Assembly (NCBI RefSeq): GCF_007559335.1
Contig: NZ_VMBG01000002.1
Coordinates: 310,001-374,000 of the forward strand
Length of the DNA stretch: 64,000 nt
Direction of reading: 5' to 3'
Source: Rariglobus hedericola
GTDB taxonomy: Bacteria > Verrucomicrobiota > Verrucomicrobiia > Opitutales > Opitutaceae
The position numbers and the translations under genes are program-made. The notes under the pieces were generated by a model, which saw only the letters and a list, made by a program, of their open reading frames with translations, had not been told where the DNA came from and ran no database searches. Below are positions 1-7,580 of the stretch, in pieces (positions within the stretch are counted from its first letter, which is position 1; the number at the start of each line of letters is the position of its first letter).

Positions 1-2
1 CC

Positions 3-2762
3 TATACGAGTTACTATCCCACCGGACAGACGAAGCGCACATGGGGTAGCCTCACCTATCCGCAGGAATATACTTACGACTCTCAAGGTCGTGTGAAGAC
101 TCTCACCACGTGGCAGGACTTCGCTGGCGACACGGGCAAGGCGGTTACCACTTGGAACTATGATGCGCAGCGCGGCTGGCTCGAATCCAAGCTGCATGAT
201 GACGGTAAAGGGCCGGATTACACTTATACATCTGCCGGTCGTCGCGAAACTCGCACGTGGGCGCGGACTACTAGTGGCGGACAGGACATTGTTACTACTT
301 ACGGTAATGATAATGCAGGTCGGCTTTTAACAATTTCCTATTCGGATGGCACACCGAATGTCATGCATACGTATGACCGTCTTGGTCGTTATGATACGAC
401 AACGGATGCAGCAGGCACACTCACTCGTTCATATTCCAACGGGTATTTGGAAGATGAGGTATATACCGGCACGGGCCTCTTAACTGGATTGCAAATAGAT
501 CGAACATTTGAAACGAGTGCTCTTCACCGCCCTTGGAAGCTGGGGGCAACAAGCATGACCGAAATTGTCTATGCATACGACGACGCCGGGCGACTGGGCT
601 CGGTATCACAGGCGGGGATGAGCGCCTCAATTGGTTACAGTCTGAATACGCAACTACATCAAAGCACAAGTATCACGAATAATTCCGTCCAGCGCTCCTA
701 TCAGCATAAAATCATTGATAACCTTGGCCGCATTGCGAGTGTGGCCTTGCGCTCCTCTTATTCAGGGTCCGTGCTGGATTCACGTGCTTACACTTATAAC
801 GCTCTGAATCAGCGTATTCGATCAGAACTTGTTAATGGGCGCCGATGGGCTTATGGATATGATTCACTTGGGCAGATCGAGTTTGCTGAAAAACGCATGT
901 CAGATGATACTACAGTTCAGGCGGGATATTCGTTTTCGTATGATTACGATGATATTGGAAATCGTTCTGTTGTGACCGTAAATGGGCGAAGTGCTGATTA
1001 TTTCGCTGATTCGCTGAATCGTTATATCGAGCGGGATGTTCCCGGGGTTCTTGATATTCATTATGGCGAAAAATATAAGGGCTACTCAGTCTCGGCGCAG
1101 AGGGCTACTTTGATCGATCCTGTAACGGGAAATATGAGCGTGATGGGTTCTAATGTGATCTATGATGAGCCTATTCATACACCTGCTGTGGGTGCTTATT
1201 ATACTCATGCACTTGATAATGCCGGATTGCCTTGGCGGGCGACGATTACTCTTAAGGGGCGGTCCGGTCAGGCACCGGACTTGAGTTACGATGAGTTCCT
1301 GCCTACTGTGGTGGAGAGCTATACTTACGACGACGATGGCAATCTGTTGACCGACGGACGCTGGGGGTATAGTTGGGATGCTGAAAACAGACTTGTTGCG
1401 ATGGAATCCGTTGAGCCGTATTTACCGAGAACTCGTTTGGAGTTTAGCTATGACTGGCAAGGTCGTCGCATTAGTAAATGCGTAAAGACGTGGAATGCTT
1501 CCCTGTCCACGTGGAATGAAGCGAAGGATATTCGTTTTCTGTATGACGGATGGAACCTGATTGGTGAATACTCAGCCGGGTCATCGACCCTGGCGTTGAT
1601 TTCTACATATGTATGGGGGCTGGATATCAGTGGGTCGACACAAGGGGCAGGCGGGGTTGGCGGCTTATTATGGGCGGGTATATCTTCCGGATCTTACGCA
1701 CCGAGCTATGACGCGAATGGGAATGTTTTAAATTGGATGGATTTATATAATGGGGTCATTGTCGCGGAGCGTGACTATGGGCCTTTTGGCGAATCTGTGC
1801 TTGTTTCGGGTGCACTCGTCAATTTACCTTGGGGCTTCAGCACGAAATATCAGGACGTGGAGAGTGGCTTCCTTTACTACGGCCTAAGATATTATAACCC
1901 CAGCACTGGACGGTGGCTTGGCAGAGATCCGATTGGGGAAGTGGGTGGATTGAATATGTATAAATTTGTTGGAAATAATGCGGTCTGTTTCGCGGACTAC
2001 CTTGGCCTGCTGGAGACGAATATAACTTATGAGCAGGCGAGAACTCTGAGTGATTCGGCTTCGATAATTAATACCCATGTTAATGAAATTATTAAAGATG
2101 AGTTTGCCAACGGGTGGAAAAAGGAGTGGGGAGGGAAGCTTGTCGTAGAGCGGATTATGGAGGCCTTGGTAGGTGGGGAAATTAACAATATCAAGATGGT
2201 TGCTGACCTGATGACTAAGTTCCCAGATCATTTCCTCAAGGGCAGGGCGGCAGGTAGTAAATATGACAATGCGATAAAACGTCCAGGTGGAGCAAATACC
2301 CGAGATATGCTTTCATCTATGTTTGCAAGTCGCCCTTTAGTTTGGGCCACAAATGAAGAGGCTGACGCGATTGTGCTCGCTGCGGGAATGAATATCACGG
2401 ACAAGGCAAATATAGTGCATGCTATTGGGACTGATAAATTGGATCACATGTTCATGGATGGATATTTCTATTTTAAGCAAGGTTACGCTGAGGCTGTAGC
2501 TCGAACTCATTCAGAAGGGTTGGAGCGTGGGATGTATGGATTTCGTGCCTCTGGTGTTTACTCGGGAGCAGATGTTAATGCTAACTTGATCGGATTTAAA
2601 TTTTATCGTGATGTTTATGCTGCCTATTGTGCTAAGCATGAATATGTCATGGATATAGCAAGTTGGGATTTGGGTTCGCTAGATGAAAATAAAGTTCATA
2701 ATGACTATATTCCGGATGTTAAAGCTAGGGTTCTCGCAAATGAAAATAGATATGCTAAATAA
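3..2762 (+). CDS. RHS/YD-repeat polymorphic toxin, 5' end missing
   Basis: The frame is open from the left edge (position 3), so the true start lies upstream. YD-type repeats (for example TYDSQGRV, SYDYDDIGNR, YTYDDDGNL) cover most of the protein. The RHS core boundary is the YYGLRYYNPSTGRWLGRDPIG block, about nt 1875-1937, followed by NMYKFVGNNAV and a GL turn near nt 2010. In this family the repeats form a cocoon that encloses a C-terminal toxin. Here about 245 residues follow the core, and I do not recognise them as a named toxin. They contain a GTDKLDHMFMDGYFYF stretch (about nt 2428-2475) whose DK..H...G..YF pattern suggests a membrane- or metal-related domain; that reading is speculative. 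The next gene overlaps the 3' end and is the candidate immunity gene. Codon use is AT-rich compared with the chromosome to the right. Confidence 0.9.
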   Translation, partial: YTSYYPTGQTKRTWGSLTYPQEYTYDSQGRVKTLTTWQDFAGDTGKAVTTWNYDAQRGWLESKLHDDGKGPDYTYTSAGRRETRTWARTTSGGQDIVTTYGNDNAGRLLTISYSDGTPNVMHTYDRLGRYDTTTDAAGTLTRSYSNGYLEDEVYTGTGLLTGLQIDRTFETSALHRPWKLGATSMTEIVYAYDDAGRLGSVSQAGMSASIGYSLNTQLHQSTSITNNSVQRSYQHKIIDNLGRIASVALRSSYSGSVLDSRAYTYNALNQRIRSELVNGRRWAYGYDSLGQIEFAEKRMSDDTTVQAGYSFSYDYDDIGNRSVVTVNGRSADYFADSLNRYIERDVPGVLDIHYGEKYKGYSVSAQRATLIDPVTGNMSVMGSNVIYDEPIHTPAVGAYYTHALDNAGLPWRATITLKGRSGQAPDLSYDEFLPTVVESYTYDDDGNLLTDGRWGYSWDAENRLVAMESVEPYLPRTRLEFSYDWQGRRISKCVKTWNASLSTWNEAKDIRFLYDGWNLIGEYSAGSSTLALISTYVWGLDISGSTQGAGGVGGLLWAGISSGSYAPSYDANGNVLNWMDLYNGVIVAERDYGPFGESVLVSGALVNLPWGFSTKYQDVESGFLYYGLRYYNPSTGRWLGRDPIGEVGGLNMYKFVGNNAVCFADYLGLLETNITYEQARTLSDSASIINTHVNEIIKDEFANGWKKEWGGKLVVERIMEALVGGEINNIKMVADLMTKFPDHFLKGRAAGSKYDNAIKRPGGANTRDMLSSMFASRPLVWATNEEADAIVLAAGMNITDKANIVHAIGTDKLDHMFMDGYFYFKQGYAEAVARTHSEGLERGMYGFRASGVYSGADVNANLIGFKFYRDVYAAYCAKHEYVMDIASWDLGSLDENKVHNDYIPDVKARVLANENRYAK

Positions 2763-3171
2763 AATATTATTTATTTTAATGATGAGTATCTGTGTGTCCT
2801 GTTCTAGTGTGGATGGAGATGCTATTCGTAATAGGCAGGATCAGGACCTTTTTAATTTATATATCCGTGGCTCTCATTTCGAAACGTATCCCAAGTATCG
2901 AGTAGGTAATATATCAAAGACTGTTAGCGCGTCTGAAATTTCCGTAGGCGTCAGGGAAAAAATCATAGGTGCTGATGGGGATACTTCAGTTGATTTATCT
3001 GAAGAGGAATTGCGTCTGCGGCGAAAAAATAATTTAGATGGATGGGGGCGTTTATTGAAGTGCGATGGCTATTTGGGAGTATTCAGATCGGCTGGGTCAA
3101 AATCTGAGTTCTTGGTGTGCAAGATAGAAACAGGGGAAGTGTATCATGTGCGGTTTGCGCCTGTGCATTAA
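2740..3171 (+). CDS. Small lipoprotein, candidate immunity protein to the RHS toxin
   Basis: The chosen ATG at 2740 has AGGG nine bases upstream and lies inside the last 23 bases of the toxin gene. A second ATG is at 2752, and the frame is also open further 5' to 2683. The N-terminus MLNKILFILMMSICVSC followed by SS reads as a type II signal peptide with the lipidated Cys after a Val-Ser, so the mature protein of about 120 residues would sit on a membrane facing the periplasm. No known domain is recognised. Polymorphic toxin genes are typically followed directly by their immunity gene, and this gene is small, overlapping and equally AT-rich. The immunity role is inferred from position only. 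A periplasmic lipoprotein would fit a toxin acting in the envelope. Confidence 0.65.
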   Translation: MKIDMLNKILFILMMSICVSCSSVDGDAIRNRQDQDLFNLYIRGSHFETYPKYRVGNISKTVSASEISVGVREKIIGADGDTSVDLSEEELRLRRKNNLDGWGRLLKCDGYLGVFRSAGSKSEFLVCKIETGEVYHVRFAPVH

Positions 3172-3257
3172 ATGAAACGGGCCGAAGAAACCGACGAGCC
3201 GAATGAGACACGTCTTGACTCTTGACAACGTTCCGCTGATCCGAGGCAGAATAGGAT

Positions 3258-3457
3258 ATGGCGAGGAAAAGCCGGATTGAATATGCGGGTGCGAGTTACC
3301 ACGTGATCAATCGCGGCAACTACAGGCGGAACCTGTTTCGGGAGAAGGGTGCGGCAGAGGCGTTTGAACGGACCATTAGTGAGGCGGCTGAGCGGTTTGG
3401 TGGGGCATGCACGCCTACGTGGTGATGAGTAACCACTTTCATTCTCTATTGGGATAG
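3258..3457 (+). pseudogene. REP-associated (IS200/Y1-type) transposase remnant
   Basis: From the ATG at 3258 the translation begins MARKSRIEYAGASYHVINRG and continues NYRRNLFREKGAAEAFERTI, the typical N-terminus of RAYT Y1-type transposases. The frame ends at a stop at 3423-3425. The sequence then resumes one frame over as MHAYVVMSNHFHSLLG (3407-3454), which contains the HxH motif of the HUH catalytic site, and stops at 3455-3457. A loss of one base near 3400 explains the shift. Everything downstream of the HxH motif, including the catalytic Tyr helix, is absent. This is a dead fragment that shows past transposition activity in the island. Confidence 0.8.
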
Positions 3458-3523
3458 TTCATTTTCGGCTAGCTGTTGTGTGGTTTTAACACATTAAATT
3501 CTAAGCGCCACTACGTGACTTTT

Positions 3524-3985
3524 ATGAAGAAACTATTAGCAGTTATCTTGTTGTGTCTCGTATTGCTCGCGGTGTGGGGACTGTGGCCGCAAAAACAAAA
3601 GTCGCAGGCTGAAAAACCTCACTCTGTTGTTACGGCTGCAAAGGAGGAGGCACCGGTCCCAGTCACCAATCAGGGTGTGCCGAAGCAGGAAATCGGGAAA
3701 ACGAAGCCTGACTCATCTCAGGCGTCCATTCCGATTCCTGGCCAATCATTGGGCACTAATAGTATCGTAGATGCTGATGGGGTTCTTTTAGAAGAAAAAG
3801 TGACCGGACCAGATGGTCATGGGGAGATAAAGAGGCGATATTCGTATGGCGAAGATGGTCGCCTGATGAAGGTTACCGATATTGACGAAGCGGGACTTAT
3901 TTTATTGTGGGAATATACCTACGACCCAAATGGCAAAGCTCTCATTCGCATGACCGACCACGAAGGCTACATCACGACAAGGTGA
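3524..3985 (+). CDS. Small membrane-anchored YD-repeat protein
   Basis: The ATG at 3524 gives a protein of 153 residues starting MKKLLAVILLCLVLLAVWGL, a single N-terminal membrane segment or uncleaved signal. The frame is open upstream to 3476 but lacks a better start. A Lys/Pro/Gln-rich spacer follows. The C-terminal third has RRYSYGEDGRLMKVTDI and EYTYDPNGKALIRM, two YD-type repeat units like those in the large RHS protein upstream. It is too short to form a cocoon and could be an RHS-derived fragment, an accessory protein or an orphan. Function unknown. Confidence 0.55.
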   Translation: MKKLLAVILLCLVLLAVWGLWPQKQKSQAEKPHSVVTAAKEEAPVPVTNQGVPKQEIGKTKPDSSQASIPIPGQSLGTNSIVDADGVLLEEKVTGPDGHGEIKRRYSYGEDGRLMKVTDIDEAGLILLWEYTYDPNGKALIRMTDHEGYITTR

Positions 3986-4239
3986 TAGCGTATAGACAGC
4001 TCACCAATGCCTGCGTCGATTCGACTCTACCGCTACCTCCTGTCTCAGTGGGCGTTGTATACACTTGAAACTGCTGAGCTACGAGTTGGCCGACTGGCTG
4101 AGCTAAACGTCCTATTGAGTTTATACCGGCGATCCCATTCGTGCATCCCAGCTAGCTGGTTTCGGCCAGCGAGTTTGCCAGATGCTTTTACTCCAGCCTA
4201 ATGGACGTGAATCGCATTACTTTTAGCAAAACCCAAACA

Positions 4240-4926
4240 ATGAGCCGCTATTTCAGTGATTTGTCCGTGGTGAGTCATCGTTGGAGACTATGGACCGTCA
4301 TCGCCCTGATGTTGGGTATAGGGCCATCGCTATTCGCGCTGACGTGGGAAAAATCGTCGTTGGATTATACTGTAGAGTCAGGCTCGGGGCAGTTGATCAT
4401 GGAGTTTCCGTTTAAAAACGAGAGCAGCGAGCCCGTGACCATTACAGAACTCAAATCCAGCTGTGGCTGCTCGGAGCCGACGGTGAAAACCAAGGCGATC
4501 CCTGCAGGAGGGGGGGATGTGGTTAAGGTCGTTTATACTCCGGGTGACCGGGTGGGGCCGCAATCGGCGCAGATCACCGTGACGACCAATGAAGCCGGGG
4601 TTGCGCCTGTCTCGCTTCGGTTACGCGTGGACATCAAGCCAGTCGTATCCTTGGTTCCGCGTTTGGTGCGTTGGGTAAAGGCTGATGGCATCGTGCCGCG
4701 CACCATCGAAATCAAGCAACTTGGCGAAAAGCCCGTGCGTATTCTTGAAGTAAAGCCTGTGAGTGACGCGCTCTCCGCTGAACTCAAGCCGGGGTCCGAA
4801 GCGGGTCTATGGACGCTGACGCTGACCCCCAAATCCCTCGATCTGCCTTCGACGACGAAGGTGGAAGTCTTCACCGAGGTCAACGGTCACAAGACGACGT
4901 ATAGCGTATTCGGCGTAGTGCGATGA
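4240..4926 (+). CDS. DUF1573 domain protein, exported
   Basis: A signal peptide (RWRLWTVIALMLGIGPSLFA) is followed by a DUF1573 immunoglobulin-like domain with the family hallmark: F-F-N-x-S-S-E-P-V-x-I then SSCGCSEP, and later IPAGGGDVVKVVYTPG. The ATG at 4240 was preferred over one at 4201 because it gives a signal peptide of normal length; the 4201 start adds 13 residues. The stop overlaps the start of the next gene by four bases (ATGA), so the pair is translationally coupled. DUF1573 proteins are common in PVC and Bacteroidetes genomes and their exact role is not known. With a rhodanese and a MauE-like protein next to it, a role in envelope redox or sulfur chemistry is plausible but inferred. 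Confidence 0.8.
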   Translation: MSRYFSDLSVVSHRWRLWTVIALMLGIGPSLFALTWEKSSLDYTVESGSGQLIMEFPFKNESSEPVTITELKSSCGCSEPTVKTKAIPAGGGDVVKVVYTPGDRVGPQSAQITVTTNEAGVAPVSLRLRVDIKPVVSLVPRLVRWVKADGIVPRTIEIKQLGEKPVRILEVKPVSDALSAELKPGSEAGLWTLTLTPKSLDLPSTTKVEVFTEVNGHKTTYSVFGVVR

Positions 4927-5375
4927 GTAGGCCCGCTTCTCGAAACTCTGGGATCTCTACGGCGTGCCTATTGGTGTTGGTTGCGCTTGTCCCGGCGCTG
5001 ATGTCCGCTTGGTTGCATCCGAGAAAGCCCGAGTGGGATCGCCAGCATAGAGGCGAAGTGTCGCTGGCAACGGTCGCAGCATGGCCGAAGCGGGAGGTTT
5101 TGTGGATTGATGCACGGGCGCCCGAGATTTTTGAAAAGGGGCACATCCCTGATGCGCGAAACCTCGCGTCCGCCGTATGGGATTCCCAAGTGGAGGCTGT
5201 TTTGCAGGTATGGAAACCAGAGTTGAGGGTCGTGGTGTATTGCGATGGCCATGGTTGTGGGGCTAGTCGCGAAGTGGCCGCACGGCTGAAATCCGAACTC
5301 GGTTTCACAACCGTCTATGTGCTCAACGGCGGCTGGGATGCTTGGCGCATGCAGTATCCGGAGGCCGGACAATGA
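4923..5375 (+). CDS. Membrane-anchored rhodanese-like protein
   Basis: 150 residues. An N-terminal hydrophobic segment (TACLLVLVALVPALMSAW) is followed by a rhodanese domain: EVLWIDARAPEIFEKGHIPDARNL is the CH2-type N-terminal block, VVVYCDGHGCGAS contains the catalytic-loop Cys, and VYVLNGGWDAW is the C-terminal block. Rhodaneses transfer sulfane sulfur through a Cys persulfide. The loop has a second Cys four residues later, an unusual addition. The gene overlaps both neighbours by four bases, so it is the middle gene of a DUF1573-rhodanese-MauE operon. The membrane anchor suggests that the domain faces the periplasm. Confidence 0.85.
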   Translation: MSRPASRNSGISTACLLVLVALVPALMSAWLHPRKPEWDRQHRGEVSLATVAAWPKREVLWIDARAPEIFEKGHIPDARNLASAVWDSQVEAVLQVWKPELRVVVYCDGHGCGASREVAARLKSELGFTTVYVLNGGWDAWRMQYPEAGQ

Positions 5376-5809
5376 AGCGCATAATCCACCTGATTTTATG
5401 TGCGATGATCGGAGGTGTGCTCGCATGGGCCGGTGCAATCAAGGTGCTCAATCCGGCGGCGTTTGCCGAATCCATCATGGGCTTCAATCTGGTGCCTTGG
5501 CCGGTGGCTGTGGGATTGTCCCACTATCTACCGTGGCTCGAACTCACTGTTGCGGTAGCATTGTGGATATCAGGCTCACGAGTTGGGGCCTTGATGGTTT
5601 CAGCCCTTCTGTTCACGGGCTTCAGTATGATTTTAGCCATCACTTGGTGGCGTGGCATTGACGTGACATGCGGATGCTTTGGCACTTCCACACAAACAAC
5701 AGTGGCATGGGCATGTCTGCGCGCGGCACTATTGGCGGCTGTAGCGGCCCTTGATCTCGCACTGGTCGTGCGGTCACTTAAATCTGTCGAGTTAGATCGT
5801 AGCAGTTAA
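5372..5809 (+). CDS. MauE/DoxX-like four-helix membrane protein
   Basis: The ATG at 5372 overlaps the previous stop by four bases; the frame is open further upstream to 5342 but the overlap start is preferred. The protein has 145 residues and about four membrane segments. It carries GAIKVLNPAAFAESI near the N-terminus and ITWWRGIDVTCGCFG near the third helix. The C-G-C-F-G motif is typical of MauE-like proteins, which in methylamine utilisation help form or transfer disulfides in the periplasm. Together with the rhodanese it suggests a small thiol/disulfide or sulfur-relay module. The substrate is unknown. Confidence 0.75.
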   Translation: MKRIIHLILCAMIGGVLAWAGAIKVLNPAAFAESIMGFNLVPWPVAVGLSHYLPWLELTVAVALWISGSRVGALMVSALLFTGFSMILAITWWRGIDVTCGCFGTSTQTTVAWACLRAALLAAVAALDLALVVRSLKSVELDRSS

Positions 5810-6138
5810 GCCGTCGGAGTGAATTCCTTGTATCTGCGCTGTAAGAATGGTGACAGGTGAGCGGCACGCCTGCGCTGCCATGTCTTCGGGCGCGGTGCAT
5901 ACGCACCGCTTGTCGTGTCGGTGCCTTAGGCTTTGGGCTGGCCTTCGGCTCACCCCAAAGCTTCGTCACGCGACACGCCACCGAAGCCAGGCGCTCCGGC
6001 GCGGAGGTCAGGTCTGGCGCTACGCTTCAGCCCGGACCTCCGCTTTTTAATACCGTAAGCAAACCGGATCGCAATCATACGACAGGGACGGTGCCCTATG
6101 TCCTGAACCGACCCTGATTTTATGCTAGCCGTCACACC
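5810..6138. other. Gene-free stretch with clustered palindromes
   Basis: No convincing coding frame. It contains several inverted repeats in a row: GCGGTGC (5892-5898) with GCACCGC (5903-5909) around a tetraloop; CGTGTCG (5914-5920) with CGACACG (5971-5977) enclosing GCTTTGGG (5930-5937) with CCCAAAGC (5954-5961) and an inner GCC-TTC-GGC; then the terminator-like hairpin ending at 6048. It separates the rightward MauE operon from the leftward recombination block. Whether it is transcribed as a structured RNA is unknown. Confidence 0.45.
6001..6048 (+). terminator. Probable rho-independent terminator after the MauE gene
   Basis: GCGGAGGTC (6001-6009) pairs with GACCTCCGC (6035-6043), followed directly by TTTTT. 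The loop of about 25 bases is long, but it contains further complementary bases (GGTCTGG with CCCGGACC). It lies about 190 bases downstream of the MauE-like gene. Confidence 0.5.
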
Positions 6139-7158
6139 TTATTCCGTTCCTCGCGGACTGAGCTTAGGGAAAATCACACCATCTACCAAAAGCCCACTGG
6201 GGGACAGTTCGACCGCCGAGGGCCAGCCATCGTCGGGAAACAAATTACGCCACGAAAAACGACCAGCGTTGAATTGAACTTTGGTTCTAACCGCCTTGCG
6301 AAATCGAGACGCAGTTCGCGGCGTCATATTTTTCGCAACGAAGTCGACATGCTTAATTCCATCCAAATCCAAGCCTTGCGAATCATTATGGGCACAAATG
6401 TGAGCCAAAACATCTAGCGTGTTTCCGGGGCTGTATGTCACTGCTTTCGAATGGCTGAGAGGCGCCATGCACTCGCGTAACCATTGGCACATGTCTGAAA
6501 AAGAAAGACGTGATATCGGTGTTTTTGAGAGTCCAGTAACTTCCGACAATTTCCTCCCGGAAAGGGTAGCCTCAACACGCATCACATCCTCGTAACCTTG
6601 GTCGATCTCCCGGCATTTTCTTAGGAACGATTTCTTATCGTAAAGGCTGAGCTGGAATTCAGAGCCCCTGAAGACAAGTTGTCGGAACGGCCCTTTCCCG
6701 GGATCTGCATGCACCCAGTCATGCTTAGATAAGCGAGCACGGTTCGTAAAATCGTCCAAGCTGTGAAGGAAATTCCATCCCAGCTCAATGGAGGTCACCT
6801 TGAATGTATCCACGGCATCCAGGCATCGGGATATCTCGTTGAGTTTAGCGATCATCAGATCCCAAGCGGCATCGATCTCCTGCTGACTTTTGATGAGGAA
6901 ACCGTGGTGTCCATTATGCAGCAATCGTGACCAATTGACCTCCACCGAGGTGACCACCAGTGCAGATCCCCTGACGGTGATGGTTTCGTTCATCGTGCTT
7001 AGGGCGAAGCACATTATGCCGGGCCCCTTTTCCGACGTTTGTTTCCACTCCTTCAGTTCCCACCCCGAAGGCGTAGCAATGTGGCTGAATCCAGCCACGG
7101 GAGTCGCGATTGCAAGAAACCGGCGACTCGTCTTCAGGCCAGTTTTATCGCAAGGCAT
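6139..7158 (-). CDS. Putative phage/plasmid replication-initiation-like protein
   Basis: The ATG at 7158 gives 339 residues; a TTG start at 7278 would overlap the upstream gene and is less likely. The middle contains VEVNWSRLLHNG, TSIELGWNFLHS, FRGSEFQLSLYDKKSF and VMRVEATLSGRKLSEVTG. This order (a beta-strand-rich core, an LYDK motif and an R-E-x-x-L-x-G-R-x-L motif) resembles gene II/X-type replication proteins of filamentous-phage-like elements and related plasmid Rep proteins. I see no obvious HUH motif, so the assignment is tentative. It lies downstream of the Xis-like gene in the recombination block, which fits an element maintenance role. Confidence 0.4.
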   Translation of the reverse strand: MPCDKTGLKTSRRFLAIATPVAGFSHIATPSGWELKEWKQTSEKGPGIMCFALSTMNETITVRGSALVVTSVEVNWSRLLHNGHHGFLIKSQQEIDAAWDLMIAKLNEISRCLDAVDTFKVTSIELGWNFLHSLDDFTNRARLSKHDWVHADPGKGPFRQLVFRGSEFQLSLYDKKSFLRKCREIDQGYEDVMRVEATLSGRKLSEVTGLSKTPISRLSFSDMCQWLRECMAPLSHSKAVTYSPGNTLDVLAHICAHNDSQGLDLDGIKHVDFVAKNMTPRTASRFRKAVRTKVQFNAGRFSWRNLFPDDGWPSAVELSPSGLLVDGVIFPKLSPRGTE

Positions 7159-7219
7159 ACGGGCGGTCTTCAGGTGCCAAAAAACGACGTAAAACAGGTT
7201 ATCAAAGCACAGCCGCCCA

Positions 7220-7546
7220 TTACGCTTGGTTGTCAGCGTCGCGGCATTCGTGGGTTTCCGCCGTTGCCTGATCGGCAAGGTGGTTCAGGTGAGCGAACAA
7301 AGAATCGACGTTGATAAGGCGAACGCCACGGAGAGCACCACGGCGTTTGACGACCGCGCTACGGATGACCGGACGAAAATCATTGGCCGCGCAGGGCAGG
7401 CATAACTCGTTCAAAGTAGTGCGTGAAAGTCCCGTGTAAGGACATTTCACTCCCGCCTTGGGCAGGCGGATCCATTCAGGGCGGTCAAAGCTGTCGCGGC
7501 TCTCGGCGACGACCCCGACGTAGTTTAGATTCGGCGACGTTTTCAT
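7220..7546 (-). CDS. Xis/AlpA-like small DNA-binding protein
   Basis: 108 residues from the ATG at 7546 (a TTG lies four codons upstream). The segment WIRLPKAGVKCPYTGLSRTTL followed by PVIRSAVVKRRGALRGVRLI fits a winged helix-turn-helix of the excisionase/MerR type: recognition helix SRTTLNELCL, then a wing with the RGVRLINVDSL ending. Small proteins of this kind near an integrase usually act as recombination directionality factors or as element regulators. The ATG lies between the unknown gene and the Rep-like gene, all on the minus strand. The HTH assignment is from sequence; the excision role is inferred. Confidence 0.55.
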   Translation of the reverse strand: MKTSPNLNYVGVVAESRDSFDRPEWIRLPKAGVKCPYTGLSRTTLNELCLPCAANDFRPVIRSAVVKRRGALRGVRLINVDSLFAHLNHLADQATAETHECRDADNQA

Positions 7547-7580
7547 CGCCGTGATCAAACCACAGAACCTTGATCACCAC

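Noticed and set aside
4007-4201. 64-codon frame between the YD protein and the DUF1573 gene
   Set aside because: No ribosome-binding site, no motif, and composition unlike its neighbours; treated as intergenic.
5892-5977. Integron attC site
   Set aside because: The palindromes do not show the core-site consensus (GTTRRRY) at the ends, and there is no integron integrase in view.
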